This document shows, in pieces, positions 38,711 to 47,435 of a stretch of DNA of 64,000 nt; position 1 is the stretch's first letter; each line of letters starts with the position of its first letter. The stretch is from Affinundibacterium macrobrachii. GTDB taxonomy: Bacteria > Pseudomonadota > Gammaproteobacteria > Burkholderiales > Burkholderiaceae_D. Where the stretch lies: positions 186,001 to 250,000 of the forward strand of contig NZ_BMYT01000003.1 in assembly GCF_014652415.1 (NCBI RefSeq), read 5' to 3'. Below the pieces are notes generated by a model. It was not told the origin of the DNA. It saw nothing but the letters and a program-made list of their open reading frames with translations, and did not search any database. The position numbers and the translations under genes were made by a program.

Positions 38711-39167
38711 CTTTTACTAAACTCGATCAAGATCAATTTTTTGTCGAACTTAAAAACCCCACATAAAAGTATAGAAGTTGCCATCATTTTCTGCGACTAC
38801 CTGCTCTTTAGTGAATACTGATTTTGTTTACTCACAATTTGTGGCGTAGCAAAAACATCGAATCAGTTAATTGTGTTTTCTATCTTGATTCAGAATGACA
38901 TTTTAAATTTGGTATCAATCGAATTCTATACGCCTCGTTTTTCATTTTTTTCCAATCCACCAGATATGCACTGTGCTGCATGGCTGGTGTGGAGCCACTT
39001 CATATAAATCTGCATTATTCCTTTTCGTTTAAGTCAGCTTTTTCATCATCCCAAATCTCGTGTAATGCCAATGCGGTGCATGGTTTAAGCCGCATACCGA
39101 TAAGAAACGCTTAGTCAATTTGCTTAAGTGTTTTACTCACACAACTACTTACACTAGGAAAACAGCG
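38711..39167. other. Intergenic region without a recognised gene
   Basis: This stretch of 457 bp is A/T-rich. I see no open frame of note, no clear terminator after the S41 gene and no repeat shared with other spacers. It presumably holds the promoter of the secreted-protein gene at 39168. Confidence 0.3.
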
Positions 39168-39896
39168 ATGAAATTTCCCTTGAAATCTTTAGCGATCAGC
39201 ATTGCGATGTTGACGTCTATTCCAGTGCTTGCACAAGGTGCAGGTAGCGCACGCCTTAGTTTTGATGCACAAGCGGTTGCAAAAGCATCCGCCGCCAGAG
39301 AACCTGCTGGCTTGCGTAATGCGGCCAATATTGGTTTACGTAATTTGATTTCTGAAATTAGCAAAGACATTAAAAATGGCGAATTGCCGGAAGGCTTCCC
39401 ATTCGATGTCAGCGATATTTCTGAATTAAAAAATGCGACCTTAGGGCTAGGCTTTGAGGTTTATTCAGCTCATCCACAAACCCTATTGGCTGGTGGAAGA
39501 CCATTTGATCAAATGTTGATGGGCACTGGTGTATGGAATTTTGTGGTGCTGGTCGAAAACAATCCGGTTGCATTACTTGAGTTGGAAAAGATCAATGGCA
39601 AATGGCAAGTGAATGGCGCTGGTGCTGCAAAATTGGCGCAAGACTTGCATGTTTCAACACAGAACTTCGCGGGCAAAAACGCATTCCGCTTTATTCGCAT
39701 TTATCAAGCGACTGCCGACTTCATGGAAGTGAAAGACATGGAAGGCCGCGCCCGCTATGCTCCGCTGCTCGCAGCACGCCAATCTCTGCGCAGCACCCAA
39801 GCTGTCAATACAGAAACGCCACTGGCAGCGAGTCAAGATGTGCTGCCGGCTTTGCAAAATGCGGTACGCAATCATTTAGAGCGCTTTGGCAAATAA
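39168..39896 (+). CDS. Exported protein of unknown function
   Basis: The product of 242 residues has a clear signal peptide (SLAISIAMLTSIPVLAQGAG). No family is recognised. The mature part is helix-rich at first (VAKASAAREPAGLRNAANIG), then has a mixed segment with LLELEKINGKWQVNGAG, which suggests a small beta-sheet. The ATG at 39168 follows agga; upstream extension would hide the signal peptide. A secreted papain-like protease gene follows 116 bp later on the same strand, so it could be a partner, substrate or inhibitor of that protease; this is only suggested by position. Confidence 0.75.
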   Translation: MKFPLKSLAISIAMLTSIPVLAQGAGSARLSFDAQAVAKASAAREPAGLRNAANIGLRNLISEISKDIKNGELPEGFPFDVSDISELKNATLGLGFEVYSAHPQTLLAGGRPFDQMLMGTGVWNFVVLVENNPVALLELEKINGKWQVNGAGAAKLAQDLHVSTQNFAGKNAFRFIRIYQATADFMEVKDMEGRARYAPLLAARQSLRSTQAVNTETPLAASQDVLPALQNAVRNHLERFGK

Positions 39897-40012
39897 ACAC
39901 TGGCGTCAGCAATTCAGCCTCATTTGCAATCTATTTTCAACTTAAAAACCGTTTGATTCACCATCGCTATGCTGTGTGATGATCAAACTCATTCCGTCTC
40001 GGAGACAAGACC

Positions 40013-40576
40013 ATGAAAAAAATAATTCGTCGATTACAACTTCTTTCTATAGTAGCTGCGTTAGCAGTCAGTAGTTATGCTTCTGCACAAACCAAAAATC
40101 TCAACGTCCCTTTGCGCGTGCAAGAACATAGCCAATGGTGCTGGGCTGGCGCTAGTCAAATGGTACTCAATTTCTTCGGCAAAACACCGAGCCAATGTGC
40201 AGAAGTCAATTACGCAATCGGTATCAACTACGCTTGTGGCAATACAACGTTTAATTGGAACAGCCCTGCCAATCAACCCAAGCCAACCAATACCATCACT
40301 TATATTTTGAACGGTTGGGGTGTGAGCTCCTCGGTAGTTGGTCGCTTGTCACAAGCTAATTCAACTGCAAAAATCAATGCCAATCGGCCTTATGTTTTGC
40401 TATGGCAGTGGACTGGTGGTGGCGGCCATTTTGTGGTGGTCAAAGGTTACACCAACAATGGCGCAACTTTGTACATTAATGATCCGTGGCCAGGCAATGG
40501 CGCTTATGTGAGAACCTATGCAAGCACGGCGTCTGCCTCTGATCGCTATTGGTACAACACTGCTGTGACAAACTAA
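40013..40576 (+). CDS. Secreted papain-like cysteine protease (C39/C70-like fold)
   Basis: A product of 187 residues with a signal peptide (LLSIVAALAVSSYASAQ). The mature protein of about 160 residues has the hallmarks of papain-like C39-type peptidases: Cys43 in HSQWCWAGAS, His139 in GGGGHFVVVKGY and Asp157 in YINDPWPG, with a likely oxyanion Gln41. This small class includes the AvrRpt2-type (C70) effectors and many uncharacterised bacterial secreted proteins. No export ABC transporter or peptide precursor is nearby, so bacteriocin-leader processing is unlikely. The start follows ggagac. A strong terminator follows the gene. Confidence 0.85.
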   Translation: MKKIIRRLQLLSIVAALAVSSYASAQTKNLNVPLRVQEHSQWCWAGASQMVLNFFGKTPSQCAEVNYAIGINYACGNTTFNWNSPANQPKPTNTITYILNGWGVSSSVVGRLSQANSTAKINANRPYVLLWQWTGGGGHFVVVKGYTNNGATLYINDPWPGNGAYVRTYASTASASDRYWYNTAVTN

Positions 40577-40590
40577 TGATTTGAAATCAT

Positions 40591-40636
40591 CGCGCAATCT
40601 TTGATGAGATGAACATGGATTGCGCGTTGTTTTTTC
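40591..40636 (+). terminator. Rho-independent terminator after the cysteine protease gene
   Basis: Arms cgcgcaatc (40591-40599) and gattgcgcg (40618-40626) form a stem followed by ttgtttttt. It begins 15 bp after the protease stop codon. Confidence 0.8.
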
Positions 40637-40713
40637 TTGGCTTCTTGCGCCTCGTATTGGCTTAACTCGAGTTAGTCTTCCTAGAACTCATTTCTACAGC
40701 AGATTTCTAACAC

Positions 40714-41163
40714 TTATGTTTGATCAACTTGATTCGCAAGTGATTTTAAAAATCGGTGCAGATAAATATCTAATTGCAACGCGACATGCTCAAACGAGCG
40801 AGTTCCAATCACCATCATGCTTTCCGCATGGCCAGAACAACGCAAAGCATGCTCAATGCATACAGCAGATTTGCCGAAGAAAATAAGTTCTTTATAAGCT
40901 AAGCAAGACTGTGCTGAAGGTATATTTTCAAGACAAATCACCGCGCAAGTGCTTGGGGTATCAGCAAATTCTTCCTTCGAAAATTCGTCTGGAAAACATA
41001 ATGCTAGTATTTGTTTTTTCATCGCGCTGAGCCATTCATTTTTCTCAGTCATCAAATTCACTGACATCGCGTTCGACAACGATGCTGTGTTCAAAACTAA
41101 AATATGCGGTGCGAATAAACCCATAGAAAAACAAGAAACGTGATCAAAGTATGATGAGAGCAA
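40714..41163 (-). CDS. Doubtful open reading frame
   Basis: An open frame of 149 codons opposite to its left neighbours, with no clear ribosome site at any possible start and no recognised domain. The inner part, with an acidic/helical stretch (FPDEFSKEEFADTPS) and a Cys-rich segment, is not obviously spurious. It may be a small unrecognised gene or a decayed one. A shorter form would begin at an ATG near 41052. Confidence 0.3.
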   Translation of the reverse strand: MLSSYFDHVSCFSMGLFAPHILVLNTASLSNAMSVNLMTEKNEWLSAMKKQILALCFPDEFSKEEFADTPSTCAVICLENIPSAQSCLAYKELIFFGKSAVCIEHALRCSGHAESMMVIGTRSFEHVALQLDIYLHRFLKSLANQVDQT

Positions 41164-41229
41164 AAATGCAGGATTGCTTAGAAAAGAAAAATTAACTCGA
41201 TTCTGAAAGAGACCTAAATAGCGCCCAAA

Positions 41230-42114
41230 TCAACGCGATTGCGCTTCGCTGATCAGCCATTGGTGAAAAGCCACAAATGCGGCATTCTCTTTCATGTCTG
41301 CCGCATAGATCAGGTAATAATCCAAGCGCAACGGTGTCTCCACATGAAACGGCCGCACCAAACGCCCTGCGGCAATATCATACTCAACCAATAATGCCTG
41401 CCCCAAGGCCACGCCCTGACCATCGATTGCCGCTTGCAACGCCATTAAAGCGAGTGTGAATAAGGGGCCCTTACGTACATCTTTATCATTCACACCCAAG
41501 GTTGAAAACCAAGATTGCCAACTAGGATAATCGGGATCGTTCATTGCACTGACTTCGTGCAGCAAGGTTTGTTTGCTTAAATCTGTAGGCTGCGCAATGT
41601 TTTTTGCAATGGCAGGACTACACACTGGAAATACTTCGGTTGCGATAAATGGTTCGATGCGAAAATCAGCAAATTGTGTACGACGAAAATCAATAGAGAT
41701 ATCGCAATCACGATAGCTACGATCGACTTCGGAGACGATTTCAACACGAATATGCGGATGACGATTCAAAAACCGATATAAGCGTGGAACCAACCATTTA
41801 GAACCAAATGAAGGTGGTACGCCTACTCGCAACAAGACATTATTGTCATTGAGCAGCGTATCCGTCGCTTGTTGAAAAATCTTAAAACCCTCACGAATAC
41901 GCGGCAAATAGCGCTCACCCGCCTCGGTTAGTTTCAACACATTATTACTACGCTGAAATAAATCTAAGCCCAAAAAATCCTCTAATAACTTGATTTGATG
42001 GCTCACCGCAGCATTGGTCACATGCAATTCTTCCGCCGCACGCGTGAAGTTTAGTCGCCGTGCAGCGACTTCAAAAACCTTCAATGCGTTTAGTGGTGGA
42101 AGACGTTTAGACAT
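41230..42114 (-). CDS. LysR-family regulator, GcvA-like
   Basis: This transcriptional activator has 294 residues. Its N-terminal helix-turn-helix starts with LPPLNALKVFEVAARRLNF and continues TRAAEELHVTNAAVSHQIK, the pattern of the GcvA/AmpR group. The effector domain (about 95-290) contains VPPSFGSKWLVPRL, also typical of GcvA relatives. The ATG at 42114 follows gaggg. No gcv genes are in the window, so the name GcvA is not justified; paralogues often control nearby amino-acid or sugar genes. The dgoK cluster starts 1.6 kb away, beyond an unrelated gene. Confidence 0.9.
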   Translation of the reverse strand: MSKRLPPLNALKVFEVAARRLNFTRAAEELHVTNAAVSHQIKLLEDFLGLDLFQRSNNVLKLTEAGERYLPRIREGFKIFQQATDTLLNDNNVLLRVGVPPSFGSKWLVPRLYRFLNRHPHIRVEIVSEVDRSYRDCDISIDFRRTQFADFRIEPFIATEVFPVCSPAIAKNIAQPTDLSKQTLLHEVSAMNDPDYPSWQSWFSTLGVNDKDVRKGPLFTLALMALQAAIDGQGVALGQALLVEYDIAAGRLVRPFHVETPLRLDYYLIYAADMKENAAFVAFHQWLISEAQSR

Positions 42115-42394
42115 ATTACCCTCGTTGAAAACCGATACCATATCAGAACTTCATTTAATAAAATTTGATGAAAGCTTGAAATTTAGTTGTTGTCCCACTG
42201 AAATCTAGAACACCTCAACAGTATCAATATATCAATTACTAAATAATATGAATTAAGATTTTGCAAAACTACCTAATAATTTGGTAGTCATTTTAATATC
42301 ATTCGATAAAAGAATGACTGCGAACAGAATGCCAATATGAGCATAAACATATGACCTGCTGGAAGGAGTAAAGTAAAGGATTGAATACTTGCCA

Positions 42395-43312
42395 CTACAT
42401 AAGTCTTATGGCGTATTGCTGACGAGTGGTAACAGGAGAGGCGACATAATCCATTTTATCACTACCTAGTAATGCAATAAGTAAGCGACAAGCCAAAGCC
42501 TCCATTTCCAAAGTCAAATTTACCCCCGTTCCTACTCCATGCAAAACAAAACCGAGCGGCTCCCCCATAAAAAGCGCCTCATGGACACTTTCGTTTCGAA
42601 GAGATGCGATCTCTGTGCTTAGTACGCCACTATCGTCAGCCCAAGCGGGAATTTGCATACCAAAAAGCTTACACATCCAGGAAATACGCTGTCCATGTTT
42701 GAGGTATTCTGGCGGCTTTTGAATAGACTTGGCTAGGGCGAAACAAGCGTCGAATGCTGAGTAAAGTAGTAAAAATCGTTCGAACTGAAGGTGATGCGGA
42801 TTTTGACTAAGAAACAATGCATGAATAATGCCTGCAATCAGCTTAGCCCTCTCAGATTTAGTTCGGTGCTTGGCCCAAAACGCTTCAGCTAGTACTAATA
42901 CATCCACAATCCCTTGTCCAGTCAAAACAAAATCAAAAAGCTTATTTGGTTTAATTGGAGTGGAATCAATAAAACCCGCTTCAGTCGAAGTAAGACGCAT
43001 GCCAACAAAAAAGGACAAAACCCAAAGATGGAAACGTAGATGATCGTCATTATCGGGTGATGAATGTGACAATATATGCGTTTTTGGAAGACCAAAGATA
43101 CGAGTCGGATACGGCATCTTGACTATGTTGCCACCAAATTGAAGTACCTCTTGCGGGGGAGCATAAATCCAATCGCCCGCGACATGTTCGCTGTCCTTCT
43201 CAATGGCAAAAACTATGTCGGTTAAATTTGGAATCGTCGAAATTGAGACTGCACCAGCAGAAACATCGAGCGTCTGTGGATAGTAACCAAAAGATAGATT
43301 GTGAGTATTCAT
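42395..43312 (-). CDS. Uncharacterised protein with a HEPN-like RxxxxH motif
   Basis: A product of 305 residues without signal peptide or membrane segments. No full-length family is recognised. The C-terminal half (about 140-290) is all-helical, with FERFLLLYSAFDACFALA (178-195) and then LRNESVHEAL, whose Arg239-Asn240-x3-His244 fits the R[N/D/H]x3-5H catalytic motif of HEPN ribonucleases such as those in ApeA-like proteins. The N-terminal half may be beta-rich. It stands alone, with no nucleotidyltransferase antitoxin beside it. A role in phage defence or RNA cleavage is possible but rests on one short motif. No ribosome site is seen before the ATG. Confidence 0.6.
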   Translation of the reverse strand: MNTHNLSFGYYPQTLDVSAGAVSISTIPNLTDIVFAIEKDSEHVAGDWIYAPPQEVLQFGGNIVKMPYPTRIFGLPKTHILSHSSPDNDDHLRFHLWVLSFFVGMRLTSTEAGFIDSTPIKPNKLFDFVLTGQGIVDVLVLAEAFWAKHRTKSERAKLIAGIIHALFLSQNPHHLQFERFLLLYSAFDACFALAKSIQKPPEYLKHGQRISWMCKLFGMQIPAWADDSGVLSTEIASLRNESVHEALFMGEPLGFVLHGVGTGVNLTLEMEALACRLLIALLGSDKMDYVASPVTTRQQYAIRLM

Positions 43313-43762
43313 TAACTAATTTTGAAAAAGAGGGAGATCAAGAAGTCCAATTTATGTGCCAAAACCAACTACTTTCACTTCACTCTGACTTGCATAGTAG
43401 ACATCAAAAAGCGTAATTAGACCATCTGCCTTCTGTTTATAGTCTACAACGATTTGATTATATTAAGAGTCTTTATGCTCTTTTATAAAATCCAAGTAGT
43501 GACAAAAAAACTTGGTATGGCTGTGCAAACTTAGAGAATTACCAAATCAATCAGTAAATTAAAATTTACTCATTAAATATTTCTTAATGACATCTCAAAT
43601 ATTCCTCGCTTGCTCCCTCGCCTTTGCACCGTTAAGCTGCTAGACATCTAATTAAGTTGCACTACGACACATCGGTTTCTAGTGGGATACCATCGATTTC
43701 GGCGTCACAAAGTTGAAACTGTCGTACTGCAACACACTAATTTCATTTAGGTCTTATTCGAC
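43313..43762. promoter_or_regulatory. Promoter region of dgoK with inverted 13-bp repeats
   Basis: Within this 450-bp spacer, gttgcactacgac (43656-43668) and gtcgtactgcaac (43721-43733) are inverted copies with one mismatch, centred 65 bp apart. The first, with its flank, resembles the site at 2282-2298 before kdgD, and a related atTGCACTAtcAC lies at 48292-48304 before the FHS transporter. They may be operators of a GntR-type regulator. The left part is A/T-rich without features. Confidence 0.5.
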
Positions 43763-44764
43763 ATGACTCATATCATTACCATCGACACCGGCACCACCAA
43801 TACCCGCGTCACCTTATGGCAAGACCATCAAGTGCTGGCTCATGAGGCTTGCGAGGTTGGCGTACGCGATACCGCGATCACTGGCAATCGAGAAAAATTA
43901 CAAAATGGGGTGCGCAACACCATCAATAAAGCCCTCGCCAGCGCACAGGTCGATGCAGAACAAATCGATCTTGTGATCGGCTCTGGCATGATTAGTTCCA
44001 ATGTCGGATTGTTTGAATTGCCGCATGTGTTAGCGCCTGCTGGTTTACAGCAACTAGCACGAGGTATGGTATCGGTGACGATTCCTGAAGTATTTTCAAA
44101 ACCGATCTGGTTTGTACCGGGCGTGCGTAATGTAGTGGAAAACATCGGCTTACATAATTGCGAAGCAATGGACATGATGCGCGGTGAAGAAGTTGAAGTC
44201 ATGAGCGTGATTGATCAACTCGGCATAACAGGCCCCGCCATGATGGTGATGCCTGGTTCACACTCGAAGTTTGTTTGCATCGACGATAAAAATCGTATCA
44301 CTGGTTGCGTCACCACACTCGCTGGTGAACTAATGTATGTGATCACACACAATACTATTTTGGCGCAATCTCTTGACTCTCAATTTGCGACCTCCATCAA
44401 TCAAGAGATGCTATTGGCGGGTGCGCAATCAGCGCAGACTATCGGTTTGGGACGCACCTGCTTTAACGTGCGCACACTAGATCAATTCACGATTTATGAA
44501 CGCAATGACCGCGCTAATTTCTTATTGGGCGCAATCCTTGGTGCTGACTTATTGACGCTCAAAAATAGCACGGCAATCAAGATGATGCCCGGCACACCAG
44601 TGATCGTGTGCGGCAAACCCATCATGAAAGAAGCCTTGGCGATTCTGATTAATAACGATGATTATTTCTCTGGAAAAATCACCGTCGTGTCGGATGAAAC
44701 CCAAGCCCATTTAGCAGGACAGGGCGCAATTTTAGTTGCCTCCGCACGTGGTTTAATTAAGTGA
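43763..44764 (+). CDS. dgoK: 2-dehydro-3-deoxygalactonokinase
   Basis: This phosphorylates 2-dehydro-3-deoxy-galactonate (or the gluconate epimer) at O6 using ATP (EC 2.7.1.58). The product of 333 residues has the ASKHA-type DgoK fold: IITIDTGTTNTRVTLW at the N-terminus, IGSGMISSNVGL, WFVPGVRN, MDMMRGEEVEVMS and MPGSHSKFVCID. It heads a plus-strand cluster with RidA-like, unknown, SDR, transporter, PLP lyase and deacylase genes. No 6-phospho-aldolase is in the window, so the final cleavage must be encoded elsewhere. Which keto-deoxy acid it uses here depends on the PLP lyase at 49737. Confidence 0.93.
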   Translation: MTHIITIDTGTTNTRVTLWQDHQVLAHEACEVGVRDTAITGNREKLQNGVRNTINKALASAQVDAEQIDLVIGSGMISSNVGLFELPHVLAPAGLQQLARGMVSVTIPEVFSKPIWFVPGVRNVVENIGLHNCEAMDMMRGEEVEVMSVIDQLGITGPAMMVMPGSHSKFVCIDDKNRITGCVTTLAGELMYVITHNTILAQSLDSQFATSINQEMLLAGAQSAQTIGLGRTCFNVRTLDQFTIYERNDRANFLLGAILGADLLTLKNSTAIKMMPGTPVIVCGKPIMKEALAILINNDDYFSGKITVVSDETQAHLAGQGAILVASARGLIK

Positions 44765-44901
44765 TGTGAAAAGCTTAGACAAACAAACGAAGTAAATTAG
44801 GGAATTTACCCATACGACGATCAATGACGAGAGCGCGCGAGACAAGTATGCTGTGCCCCGCCGCGCAATCACAGTAATGACTATTTTTTGATGAGTACAA
44901 C

Positions 44902-45294
44902 ATGACAAAAGAAATCACTCGCTTTGGCAATATCCCATCCGGTGCAGGTGGACAACGCCTACCTTTTTCACCCGCAGTTCGTGCTGGCGATTTTGTGTTT
45001 TGTTCCGGACAAGTGGCGATGAAAGAGAATGGTGAAATCGAAACCGGCGGTATCGAATCACAAACCCGCCGCACCATGGAAAACGTTAAAAAAGTATTGG
45101 CTCTAGCAGGTTGCGAACTAAGTGATGTGGTCAAAGTCAGCGTATGGCTTGACGATACACGTGACTTCTGGACTTTTAATCGCATCTATACCGAGTATTT
45201 TGGCGAGCATCCGCCAGCACGTTCATGTGTGCAATCGGCCATGATGGTTGATTGCAAAGTCGAGATTGAAGTCACCGCTTATAAACCGCTTTAA
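44902..45294 (+). CDS. RidA-family (YjgF/UK114) enamine/imine deaminase
   Basis: The small cytosolic protein of 130 residues belongs to the trimeric RidA/YjgF family, which hydrolyses reactive enamine/imine intermediates released by PLP-dependent lyases. The core is RAGDFVFCSGQVAM, VKKVLALAGCELSDVVKVSVWL and the terminal CKVEIEVTAYKPL. The Arg that binds the substrate carboxylate appears in PPARSCVQSA. It sits 137 bp after dgoK. Its presence with the D-serine-dehydratase-like enzyme at 49737 makes sense if that enzyme releases an enamine. Confidence 0.88.
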   Translation: MTKEITRFGNIPSGAGGQRLPFSPAVRAGDFVFCSGQVAMKENGEIETGGIESQTRRTMENVKKVLALAGCELSDVVKVSVWLDDTRDFWTFNRIYTEYFGEHPPARSCVQSAMMVDCKVEIEVTAYKPL

Positions 45295-45385
45295 GCCACT
45301 TTAAGGCGTATTAAAGCACTTTCAGCCTCGCTACCGATACTCAAATTCATCACAGTTCTACCACCAATTCAAGGATGCCGACAAG

Positions 45386-46567
45386 ATGGCCTACCGCTCT
45401 CTCTATACCTACGCTTGGGATATTGCTGATATTGGCGTTTCTCAGTTTGTTGATGAAATGCTCGGTATGGGCATCACTGATGTGACGATAGCGACCGCTT
45501 ACCATGCCGGTAAATTTATACGTCCGCATGCCAAGCATCCACCACGCGTAATTTTTCCAGAAGATGGCGTGGGTTATTTTGATCCAAATCTTCAAGCGTA
45601 TGGCGAAATCAAACCGCAAGCGCATAGTGATCAGGCAATGCGTGCTGTACTACCAGCTTTATTGCAAGACGGCAGATTAAAAGTCCATGCTTGGACCGTG
45701 CTGTTACACAATACCCGTTTGGGCACCGCATTCCCGCAACACACCGTAAAAAATGCCTACGGTGATCCCTACGTTTATAGTTTGTGCCCAATGCATACAG
45801 CGGTGTTCGATTATGCGGTGAATCTGTGCAAAGATTTAAGTCATCAACATGCCTTAAGCAGCATCGTGTTAGAAACCCCTGGCTGGCAACCATATGCACA
45901 TGGCTACCACCACGAGTTTGCACAAGTGGCGAGCAATCCTTGGTTAGATAACATGCTAGGAATGTGTTTTTGCGATGCATGTACCAGCGCAGCAAAAGAA
46001 AAAGGCATCGCAATCGATGCGCTACAAACGCGAGTGCAAGCCAACATTCACAGTTATCTGGCACTACCTGCCGATGCTCAGACAGATCAAGCAGCTAGTT
46101 GGACCCAATCCGATCTATTAAGCGATCCTGAATTATTAGCGTTCATCAGCATGCGACAAGATCGCGTGACGCAGTTAGTCAGTGCGATTCGTGCAGCAAT
46201 TCCAAGTGAATGCGAGTTAGCCGTGATACCCACAGTACAACGACCGACCGCCGCTTGCTGGACCGAAGGTAGTGATCTAAAAGCGCTATCTGAAGTCGCT
46301 GACTATCTCGAAATCCCATTTTATGAACCAAGCGCCAATCGTGCCATCGCCGACGCTTGGGAAAGCCTACGTCAAATTGGTAACCCAGAAAAAATACGCG
46401 CAATCTTGCGCCCTGGCTTACCCGATCTCAATCAAGGTGCAGACTTAGCACCCGCAATCAAAGGCATACAAGCTTTAGGCATTCGAGACTTTGCGTTCTA
46501 CAACTACGGCTTACTACCGCAGTACCAGCTTGATCATTTAGCGAACACGCTCAAGGAACAAAATTAA
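45386..46567 (+). CDS. Uncharacterised protein, probable TIM barrel
   Basis: A cytosolic-looking protein of 393 residues of unknown function. The pattern of strands such as MGITDVTIATAYHAG, LKVHAWTVLLHN, SIVLETPGW and AVIPTVQRP at regular intervals suggests a (beta/alpha)8 barrel. Conspicuous residues are TAYHAGKFIRPH, VIFPEDGVGYFDPN, a CFCDAC pair and SLCPMHTAVFDYA. The H-, D- and E-rich strand ends could be a metal or sugar site. The stop codon lies immediately before the SDR start, so they are coupled. Similar proteins may occur in sugar-acid operons, but I cannot name a family. Confidence 0.75.
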   Translation: MAYRSLYTYAWDIADIGVSQFVDEMLGMGITDVTIATAYHAGKFIRPHAKHPPRVIFPEDGVGYFDPNLQAYGEIKPQAHSDQAMRAVLPALLQDGRLKVHAWTVLLHNTRLGTAFPQHTVKNAYGDPYVYSLCPMHTAVFDYAVNLCKDLSHQHALSSIVLETPGWQPYAHGYHHEFAQVASNPWLDNMLGMCFCDACTSAAKEKGIAIDALQTRVQANIHSYLALPADAQTDQAASWTQSDLLSDPELLAFISMRQDRVTQLVSAIRAAIPSECELAVIPTVQRPTAACWTEGSDLKALSEVADYLEIPFYEPSANRAIADAWESLRQIGNPEKIRAILRPGLPDLNQGADLAPAIKGIQALGIRDFAFYNYGLLPQYQLDHLANTLKEQN

Positions 46568-47341
46568 ATGGCCAGAAATATTCTCATCACGGGCGCCTGT
46601 GGCGGCATAGGCCGCGCACTCTGCCAAGCTTTTGTGAACGCGGGTGATTATGTGTATGCACAAGATCGCGAAGCGGCACAATTAAACGCTTTAGTTGAAC
46701 AACTTGGTACAGAAAAATGCACCGCGGTATTAGCTGATATCACAAATGCCGAACAACTAAAACAAGCTTTACATCTTGCGGTAGCAAAACGCGGTGAAGT
46801 ACATGTCTTAGTCGCCAACGCAGGCGCCGCGCAAGCATTAACTTTGCAAAGCACTACAGAAGACAGCTGGAAGCAAGACATGGATTTGAACCTGAACGGT
46901 ACCTTCCACACCGTCGAAGCAGTTCGCCCAGCAATGCAAGCAGCAGGTAAAGGGAATATCGTAATTATCGGTAGCGTGAATGGCATGAGCTCGTTTGGAC
47001 ATCCGGCGTATAGCGTGGCGAAAGCTGGTTTGATTAGTTATACCAAGGCGCTGGCGATGGAATTTGGACGCTTTGGGATACGGGCGAATATGGTTTGCCC
47101 TGGTACGGTGAAGACCCAAGCGTGGCAAGCCCGCGTCGATAAAAATCCGCAGGTGTTTGAGGATTTGAAAAAGTGGTATCCCCTACGTGATTTTGCGACG
47201 CCTGAAGATATTGCGGATGCTGTGATGTTTTTAGCGTCTGATGCGGCAAGAGTGATTACGGGAGTGGTGTTGCCGGTGGATGGTGGATTGATGGCGGGGA
47301 ATCAGGTGTTTGCTCAAGAGTTGACGCAGGAGGAGATTTAG
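46568..47341 (+). CDS. Short-chain dehydrogenase/reductase
   Basis: A classical SDR of 257 residues. The cofactor loop is TGACGGIGRAL, NAGAAQA follows the structural NNAG position, and the catalytic set is Ser in IGSVNGM with Tyr and Lys in YSVAK. The acidic Asp in YAQDRE after the second strand indicates NAD(H) preference. VLPVDGGLMAG is the usual C-terminal end. It abuts the unknown 393-residue gene (0 bp) and precedes the repeat region. In context it may oxidise a sugar or amino sugar at C1, or a sugar-acid hydroxyl; the substrate is unknown. Confidence 0.88.
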   Translation: MARNILITGACGGIGRALCQAFVNAGDYVYAQDREAAQLNALVEQLGTEKCTAVLADITNAEQLKQALHLAVAKRGEVHVLVANAGAAQALTLQSTTEDSWKQDMDLNLNGTFHTVEAVRPAMQAAGKGNIVIIGSVNGMSSFGHPAYSVAKAGLISYTKALAMEFGRFGIRANMVCPGTVKTQAWQARVDKNPQVFEDLKKWYPLRDFATPEDIADAVMFLASDAARVITGVVLPVDGGLMAGNQVFAQELTQEEI

Positions 47342-47420
47342 GGGGGGGGTTGGTTTTTTGTTTGATTGCTGGGTTTGGGTTTTGGTTTTGTTTTTTGGGT
47401 TTTGTTTTTTGGGTTTTGTG
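47342..47420 (+). other. G/T-only low-complexity tract after the SDR gene
   Basis: After the stop codon the plus strand begins with nine G residues, then almost only G and T for about 70 bases (several ggg runs separated by t runs). Such strand asymmetry can form G-quadruplex structure or reflect replication slippage. No gene is present. It may act as a transcription-end signal for the SDR, but that is not shown. Confidence 0.5.
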
Positions 47421-47435
47421 TTGCTGAGCGGTCTG

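Noticed and set aside
43763-44764. Complete De Ley-Doudoroff galactose pathway
   Set aside because: dgoK, an SDR and an FHS carrier are present, but no galactonate dehydratase or 6-phospho-aldolase was found in the window, and the neighbouring lyase and deacylase point to nitrogen-containing substrates.
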